Under the pieces are notes generated by a model, which saw only the letters and a list, made by a program, of their open reading frames with translations, was not told the DNA's origin and searched no databases. Below, piece by piece: positions 36,301 through 45,300 of a stretch of 64,000 bases of DNA (position 1 is the stretch's first letter; every line of letters starts with the position of its first letter). The position numbers were made by a program, and so were the translations under genes. This DNA is from Pelecanus crispus (taxonomy: Eukaryota; Chordata; Aves; Pelecaniformes; Pelecanidae). Location of the stretch: positions 32,983,150 to 33,047,149 of the forward strand of contig NC_134653.1 of assembly GCF_030463565.1 (NCBI RefSeq). Reading direction: 5' to 3'.

Positions 36301-39300
36301 CAGAGGAATCCTTAGTATCCAATTTATAAATACTTCACTTTGAGCTCTTACGCTCTCTTATAAGGCAGGATGTGACCTGCTGGGCATGGCATGGACAGCA
36401 CCGATTGGAAAGGCCACAGCACCTGCCAGAGGCACTTGGGTAGAGCAGAGATCATCTAGTCCTGGCCCTCATTAGCACCAGAAATGTCCCATAGCCGAAG
36501 GAGATGAGGCAGCGTGAGGATGGGAAGTAAAATATGGGTAAAGAGGTCATTCCTCCTGACACAGAAAGAACCAAGACATCACGTGATTCCCAAAGTCACA
36601 CTGGAGTCTGTGATTCATCTAAGACTAACCCCAGATCTCGTGCTGTGGTCCCCAGGGCCACCCATCCTCTCAGTGACCTTCTGTTCACTGCTGGCAAAAG
36701 TAAATGACCTGGGCTGGGCTCAGGCCCCTTCCTCCTCCCCGCTTCCTGTGCAAAGAGGTAATCCACAGTGTATCCCTGGTGTGGGAGTGCGCGTGTGGAG
36801 TCCCTGCTGCCAAACTCTCCAGAGTATATGTAAAATGCACAGTAGCCTGCTCGCCCACAGCAGGGATCTCTGGGCTGCTGAGGAAGTTTGCACTGTGGAA
36901 GCAGAGAGAGATTCAAAAAACCAGAGAAAATTACCCATCCTGTTCCCATGGAAGGGGAGAGGTATCAGGTCTTTAAGGAAACAAACAAAACAACCTGTCC
37001 TTATTCCATCTTCCTCTCTTGTTACACTGGTTTCCAGTCTCGTTCCAAGTGTGCCTGGTCGTTCTGAACAAAGCAGAGGGTGTGCGGCTGCACCGAAGAC
37101 TGCCTAATCATTTTGGACACTCCACAGTCATGCTGGACACTTCAGCTACTGGACTAATAATCTGGCATTGCTTACAAATTAACTTAACTTAGCAAATTAA
37201 AGTTAACAAATTAACTTAAAACTTGAAACGAGACTATGGGTTAGAAAGAAGAGAAATAGGAAAACTAAGAGCCACTTACAGCCTCTACATCCTCATTTTT
37301 AAGTCCGAGTTCCCGGTCCTTTGCTCTGATTTCATCCCTCTGTTTATCTACCACTTCCTTCAGCTTCTTCATGACTTGCCGCTCTCTCTCTGACATGCCT
37401 GGTTAAAAAAAGAACACAGAAAACAAACTAAGGAAAATCAGGAGCTGCTGAGACTGAGAACAATAACAGTGAGAAATCTTTAGGTAAAGACTCCCAAAAT
37501 TGCCTGCTGGTAGAATTACGGAGAAGCTGTTGGAAGATGCTTTAAAGGTTACTTCAAGGGTAGCAGGGAACATAAATGACACAATCCACTCCAAAAAGCC
37601 ACTGCACAGAAAGTCCTTAAAAAACAGGTCCTCAGAAACATTTATAACAGTGGAGTGACACTGCTACATCTTGCTGCCTCAGTAGTTTTACATCAGTGTT
37701 TGCACTATGCCCCAGGGAGCTTAGTTATCTGTGTGATAATCTGTAGAATCAGCTGGCCAAGACCCTGTGAAAACCGTAAAAAAGATGGTCTGGATCCTCA
37801 GCAAGATCTAAGCAACATGCCACTATTGTGGATTGCAACTAGATTGCAACTAGATCCAAACCAGCTGAGGTGCGCTGGACTAGAACAATTTTATGTTGAA
37901 ACCCAGTTTTGTGTTGTGTGAAAGGGAGATGAAGCAAGACCTTCAGAGGGTACCCCCACCCTGTATCTAGAACAGAAATTTAGTCTGAATTATGGTCACA
38001 TATTTTCTCCTCACGTTTTGCAACCTTTTCCCCATCCTATTATGTGATAATTCATATTTAGAATAACTGTACTTCAGAGAAAAATACTACATGGCATTTC
38101 ACTTGTGAAAGATGTTTGGAACATTGCCAAGAATCCAACATTGATCCTGTTTGAAAATAAATAAAGGATTAGATTAACCTGAAATCTGACCAACAAATCA
38201 TTAGGAAATGTCATAAATCACAAAACAGGAAGCATTCTTCCATTATTTGCCATGACAGAGATAATCGGGAACCGGCACTACAGCGATGGGCTTTCCAGAG
38301 CAAACACAGACCAGATGATTTAACTGGGTGAGATGATAAATCTATGTCCTGGTTTCAGCTGGGATAGAGTTAATTTTCTTCCTAGTAGCTGGTATAGTGC
38401 TGTGATTTAGGATGAGAATACTGTTGATAACACACTGACAGTTTAGTTGTTGCTAAGTAGTGTTTATACCAATCAAGGACTTCTTCAGCTCCCCATGCTC
38501 TGCCGGGTGCACAAGAAGCTGGGAGGGGGCACAGCCGGGCCAGCTGCCCCAAACTGGGCTATTCCATACCATACGGCCTCGTGGGCAGTATAGAAACTAA
38601 GGGGGTTGGCCGTGGGGCTGTGATCGCTGCTCGGGGACAGGCTGGGCATCTGTCAGCGGGTGGTGAGCAATTGCATTGTGCATCACTTCTTTTGTATATT
38701 CTTTTTTTTTTTTTAACTTCCCCTGCTGTCCTATTAAACTGCCTTTATCTCAACCCACAGGTTTTACTTTTTTTTTCCCAATTCTCTCCCCCATCCCACC
38801 GGGGTGGGGAGGGTGAGCAAGCAGCTGCGTGGTGCTTAGTTGCCAACTGAGGTTAAACTACAACAATCTACTACACTAACTTTTCCTGATAACTGCACAG
38901 AGCCATGCGGTTTGATGGTCCTAAGATATCACATAAAATCACGTTGCGCAACATCCCATAGGATGGCTTGAAGATCAAAGCAGGTGACCAGGTCAGCGTG
39001 TGGCTGCTCTGGCCAAACTCCAGTCCAAGCAGGAACTCAAATCCAGGGTCTACTGCTGTCTTGTTCTATTGCCTTTGGCAAAGTACTTCGTGACGTGGGT
39101 CCCCAGCTCCCTCCATTTACGAACTGCGAGTGGTGATAATTCGCTCACCCCTCTGGGGTGGCTGGAAATCCACTTCCTTTTTGATATATTAAAGCAGTTT
39201 CTGCATCAGAAATATGCTGCATACACAACAAATATATCCAACCAGTCAAGTCTCTACTTTCTAACATCAGCTCAGACTTTCTGGTTATGTTCTTCCCTCA

Positions 39301-42300
39301 TCAGGGAAATCCAAAGTTGCTCCCATAAGAGAATGTAGGCTGCCTGCCTTTAGGAACTCCAGTTTACAGATCATCTACAGTTTGAACTGATGGATAATAC
39401 AGTGGAGCAAGGCAAACCTGCGAGAAAGAGAGAGAGAAAGGGAGTAACTCTTTGGTGGATGTGCACTCCCGCAGCAGCTGTGGGTTCCCATGCAGGCATA
39501 AAAAGCGTACCATTCAAACAGGGGGAACAGCAGCTCCGACCCTCATTGCTAAAGGACCAGAGCTATGGTACAGCAGAGAGCAGGTCACCGCTCTGCTGGG
39601 AAGAGGACTGGGGATCGTGGCTGGCCGGGAATTTGGTTCAGAGGACGTGTTCCTGTCAAACCCCAGAAAAAGAGCTGAGAGTGACCTGGTGTTCACATTC
39701 TAGTATTACATTCTCATCTTTTCTAATTCTGAGGTTAAGTTCGCCTGGTCTATTTCTGGACGCTGGTCCTTACCATCTCTCTGCCCTAGGTTCTAGTTCT
39801 TTGCAGGATAATTTTAATTCTTCACTGTGGTAACAGCTCATACCTGCCAGGGAGGACAAGCAGACACTGACACGTACTGCTACTTAACTCTTCTAAAAGA
39901 TCCACACTCTCCTATCACAACACAGGTCTCATACACCACTGTATCCACAAATCTCACTACAGGTTCCTGGATCCACCCTCTGCAGCCAATCTTGGCGCTA
40001 GGGCCTAAAACATCAGCTATATTTAAAAAGAAAAAAATCCAAAACTTTGCCTTGAAGTACAGAGGGACTGCAGTGAAACTTTAGACTGGCAGTTTCACCC
40101 CACTAGGAGCTAGGAATAGTGAGTGCAGCTATATTCATTAGTACTTGTGAGATGCTTTGAGATCTCTAGATAGCAGGTGCTATTTAAAGAATAAAGTACC
40201 ATTTCAGTGCTGACTGCTTTTCCTCCCACTGTGCTCATTTTTCTCCCTAACATTTGGTGACTTCAATTGTGTGCATGTATCACTATGTTATCCTTTTTAT
40301 TTCAAGAGGAGGGGAAAGGAAAGGTGGGAAGTGTTTGCGAAACAGTCACATCTTCTATTTCTTCAGGCACTGGGGAAGAGGAGAGGGAAATCACTAAGTG
40401 CCCTAAATGTAAAGTAATTATCTCCGAATGATTCTAATTCTAATATCGGCAAGATCTTAAATGGCACACCCAGCTGGCTTCCCTAGGCACATCCTATGAG
40501 CAGCTTCCTGTGAATTGCTGTGATCATAGCATTGTTCAAGCAAGAGAAAGGAAAGCAGCTGAAAAAAAAAGAAAAAAAAAGGGAAAAGAAACAGGGGGGA
40601 AAAAAAGAACATTTTTTATGTTTATGTTTAGTGACCTGTTTACTGTTGTTTATACAACCTCTATTGCAACAGGCCAAAGTGCCAGTAAGGGCCTGTGATG
40701 CTATACCACTAGCTAAATATTCAGAATAGAAGTTTGCCTCCACTTTTGAAAGGGAATTGTAGGTTCCTCAGCAGCCAAGCACAAGAGGTTCACCCAACTG
40801 TTGACATCCTGCTGTTTGTCTGTATTACCACAGCCAGTCTGAGACAGCAGCTCCCCGCACCGCAGTGAAACAGCAGCCTGCTTCTCCTGTTTGACACACG
40901 TTGGGTCAAGTTGGCTTGCGGCGTTTTACTAGGATACTCCAGTTAGTCAGCGCCAGCAAGCAGTGCTCAGTTTGAGCTTGGGAGAAGCAGCATTAATGGA
41001 TGGTGCAGACTCATCTTTAACCTCTCCTGTGTGTTTTGTACTCTGCCACATGTCCTTTCACATGAACCCTGGTCCGCTCAGACTCCCGGCAGATGCCCTC
41101 TGTGCAGAACACTCCTGTTGAGATAGGATTGCATCTGCCTCCCTCTTAAACACCTTCATTATGCTGAAGTGAGGCTCTGTGAACTCTGATGTGACTATTA
41201 ATTGGCAAGGATTGACTCTTAAAGTCTTGCACACCCAAATCACTGGCCTCTGCTGCCTGTGCTAAAAATAACTCCTTTAACTGTCTGGTGCGTACACAGC
41301 AAGCCGCTAATCCCAGGGGCTAGCCACTAAGGGGAGACACGATCACAATACTAAATCATGCTGAGATATGAAGATTGGAGTCTGGTCAAAGTTAGTCCAA
41401 GCTAACCAAGTATTTAGCTTGAAAACCTGCCTCTGTTGGCTCTGTATGTATCCGATCAAATGAGGGGCACTGCAAAAAAGCAGCATGACTGCTTTCTGAC
41501 ACTATCCAAACAAGTCAGTGGAGACAAATCTATCCCCATTCATTAATGACAAAATTTCCTAAAAGGACAACAGTTGGGTTTGATATTATAGGTCCCAATA
41601 ATAAGGTAGGGTTGCTATAAATTAATGTGATTTGACTTAAGCCGACAATTTTGGCCAAAGAATATCAGTGATCCTAGAATCTGGTCTCTGGAATGGGTTT
41701 ATGCATTTTGTTTGTGTTATTATACTTGAGTAGACACAGTAAAAATAACATGAAAAGCATGCCTGGCATTTGCTTGGCTAGCTGAATGTGAAGAGTATGG
41801 CTATATTTAAATAGCACGAGCTGCAGTGAGCTAGATACCCACTGGAAGAAGAAGAAGAAGGGGGGGGGGAAAGAAAAAAAAAGAGAGAGAGAGAGAGAAA
41901 ACAAAGGGGAAGCTGGTTCTTTATAACAAGATGTCATAGTCTTCATGGTCCATGACTCATTATGGCCATTCTGAAATTTTGCATGGAGTTTGTAAGGCTG
42001 ACGTTGAGCTGCTACTTTGCCATTACTTGACTCCTAAATTGAAAGCGCTGCATTCGTCTTAAAAAAACAGCGATCTTGAGAGGTTTAACAATTTTTACTT
42101 TTTGAAGATTTCATTATACTCCTCCCCAGGGCAAATGAGCAGTATTCAGCCTCTGGGAGGAAGCAAGTGCAACTTCTGCAGTGTTGGACAGAGTTTCATC
42201 CACCTACAGCAAGCCTCCATTTAATCCCAACCTCCAGCGTCTGGAAAAGGATATCCCTTTGTTCCTAATGCATTACTGGAGAGCTGCAATGGCTCAGCTG

Positions 42301-45300
42301 TGTGGTCTCATTTTCAAATTGGACAGTGACTTTGCACGCTACACACAGGATGCTAGCCTTTTGAGGGAGTCACGACTTTACTGATAGTCAGAACCTACTG
42401 TGAAAGTGGAGCTTGTGGCTTGAAGCAGTGGACCAGAGTCCTGTCTGTGTACAAACAGTTCAGAAAGCCACCCACTTCCACACTGAGTCACCATCACAGC
42501 GTGTTTTGCTGCTGGAGTGACGCTGTTACCATTCTCAGCTGTCCACCCCATCTCTCAGCTCAAGGCTGCCTCATCCCCAAACCTGCACAGTCATTTTTTT
42601 TTCAACTCCTCAGCTTAATTCCCAGCAAAGTATCATGAAATGGACTTGGTAGCCAGCAGCCTCAAATGATGTGCCATGAACTGTGTAGCAAATGGACATC
42701 TGTTCATCTGCCCCTGCTCTTGGGAAAGAGTTATTTGCTGAGCTGTGGGTGAGAGCTGAGGATGGCAATTGTTTCAGTTGCTGCAGTGAAATCTACCTGT
42801 ACTTGCAAGTCGGAAGCTTGCGTCTTGAACTTTGCTCTGCCTCAAGAAAGAAGTTGCCCACAAATTGGCTGTTTCAACTCTTTAGGATTCACCCACTCCC
42901 TGAATTATAAATCTCTTCACTTATTCTAAATTGGCTATAAGTCCCAAACAAGAGAGGGAACCCTAAAGGTGGGTAAACTAAGTAAAATCAGTCTCTCCTA
43001 TTCTAGGAGAGCACCACAATATTCTCCTAGAATATCTCCATATGGTGGACTCATATAATTCAGACAAAGAAATCTTGATTTGCTGCTTTACAAACAGTTA
43101 TCCTGAATAGATCAACAGTAGCACTTATTTTTGTGCATAACAGTGTGAAATAAACATTGCTGAATGCATCATTCTGTTTGTATTAGAAAACATAAGGAGG
43201 GCTTTTTGCAAGATGTGAGCTAAAAGGGAAAAAAAAAAAAAGGAAGCTAGACTTTACTTTCAGAGATGCTTCTCAGCCAAACAAAAAGCTGTTCAGGCTT
43301 TTCTTTCCCTCCTACCCCCACCTTTTATCATGTCTTCAGTATCACCATGTATTCAGAGATTTTCTAGTCAGGTAAAAAAACCCCAAACGCCAGACCTGCA
43401 TTAATCTATAGGAAAAAAAGCCAGAATATCCAGTCAAAGTATTTTGATAAAGTATTGCTTTTTATAACAAAAGCAAGTACTGAATTTGAAGTATCAAACT
43501 TGCCTTCATGCTTCTGAAATTCCTCTTCTGTGAAATTAATGTCTTTGTGAGACAAGTTTGTCATCAGTTGTTTATTCTCCTCCTGCAGCTGTGCAATTTG
43601 GGTAAGAAGGTCCTGTGCTTCCCCTCTCCAGACATCCTCCACCAGTTCTAATTCCTAAAGGGTAGACACGGACAACACATTTATTTTAAACATGTTAATA
43701 ATCTTTGACTGGACTATTTACAGATCAAACTAGCAACAATCCTACTATGATTGTTACAGAAAACAATTAAATGAGACTACTGTGAATTTCTTAGAAGACA
43801 TCTACTTTTCTAATGCCAGCATCAAGGAACCAACTATCAAAGTCTCCTTTTGCTGTATGCTGAATGTAAATACCTGAGGACGCTGTTCCTGACGCAAACA
43901 TTTCTGAGGGCCAAGTTACCCAAAGGATGGCTCCTTATGCCCCGTTTTGCTGCGAGGACCAGATTAAGGGGACCGCTGTGTTAGACAAGATCACCAAACA
44001 TGAGCAACCATCACCTCCTGCATCCCAGGAAGCAGCCGCAAAGGCTGTTATAAACGCCCCAGAAACATCACACAGCGTGGGCCAGGGGAGTCAGCGTTAG
44101 GCATGCTCATTTTGAAAGAGTAACAGCTCTAGTCTAAATTTCTGTTACGAAACACAAGTGTAAAATAACGAGTGCATGATACAGTGCAGCACACCCAGAG
44201 CTCCTAGTCCACATGGTAAACGCAAGACAAAACCGTGCTGCTTCTTACGTAAATCATTGTATGTGGAATGTCTTGAGTGGCGTCTATGTCAGCGGCAGTG
44301 AGAGCAGTCAAAACAACTCCCATTTGTCAGGACACTGTGTGTCAAGAGCAGCTGTCACCAATCCCCGTAAAGGTCAAATTAGGACAAAAAGTATAAAGTC
44401 CTCAAGGAAAACCAGTTGTATTTAGAGCTTTACTTGTTCCAAAAGCCTTTGCCATAAATCATACTTCTGCAGTGGGGGGCATTCTCTGCTCTATTTTCAT
44501 GTACGTGCTTCAAACAAAAAAAGCTGCATGCAAATTGCCGGAGCCAGGCTGAGTCACTTGCTGACTTCACATTCATCCAGCATGCCCCTTTCCTACCCAA
44601 CAACAAAACACATTCAGACAACAATCCCGCCAAGCACAGCTCTAGGCTAAAATAAGCTCTGCTGAGAGATTAAAGGATAGCTTTCTGCTTTGAATGTATG
44701 CTCTGATAAGGGAAAATCATGTTCCTATTGACTTTCGGGTGCAAATGCCATTTATATTCCAACATTTATTACTGCATTGCTGTCATTTTATAATGCTTGC
44801 TAAAAGTTTTGCAGAAAACACGATATGACAAATAGATAGGTAACGTATGGGTGTTGTAAGCTACGCAGACTTAGTTATTAAGAAGTAAAGAAAATCTCAT
44901 GAATCACCTCTATTTTACTTGAAACTCTTTATCTTGAGAGAAAAGCAAATCTGTAATGAAACTTTATATTGCCAAATACCTAGACTATTTACAGGGATGC
45001 TGCATATTACAACTCTGTAGCCAAAATAACGAACGCGCTGACCTAGTTTAGATAATCAAACAGCACATTCAACAGCAAAATAAGCATACTGATAAAACCA
45101 AAATAGAACATACACAAACCCCCAAACTATCTAAACTTATATAACTTATGTGTGGCCGCACTGTAAACACACAACTACATTAAGGTTTGCCTAGGCAAAC
45201 TTTCTTATTTATGTATCAGATCTATGGGCCAGGCGCTGCTAAGCAAGGTTTATAGGCAAAACAGATTCACATCTAAAGATTTTAAGTGCTAAAACCTCAT

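Larger units (their letters stand above)
37399..43503 (-). other. RILPL1: RILPL1 intron 2, a GC-AG intron
   Basis: A 6.1-kb intron. The donor reads GAAG|GCAAGT at 43503-43498 and the acceptor CCAG|GC ends at 37399. The reading frame (Gly152 split G|GC before MSERERQ, as in human) leaves no GT alternative. It contains the solo LTR, two MIR-like fragments, a GA-rich microsatellite and a 12-bp inverted repeat. Confidence 0.85.

Noticed and set aside
36514-37107. 197-codon plus-strand frame in RILPL1 intron 3
   Set aside because: It overlaps an old SINE-like fragment and RILPL1 intronic sequence; no conserved features.
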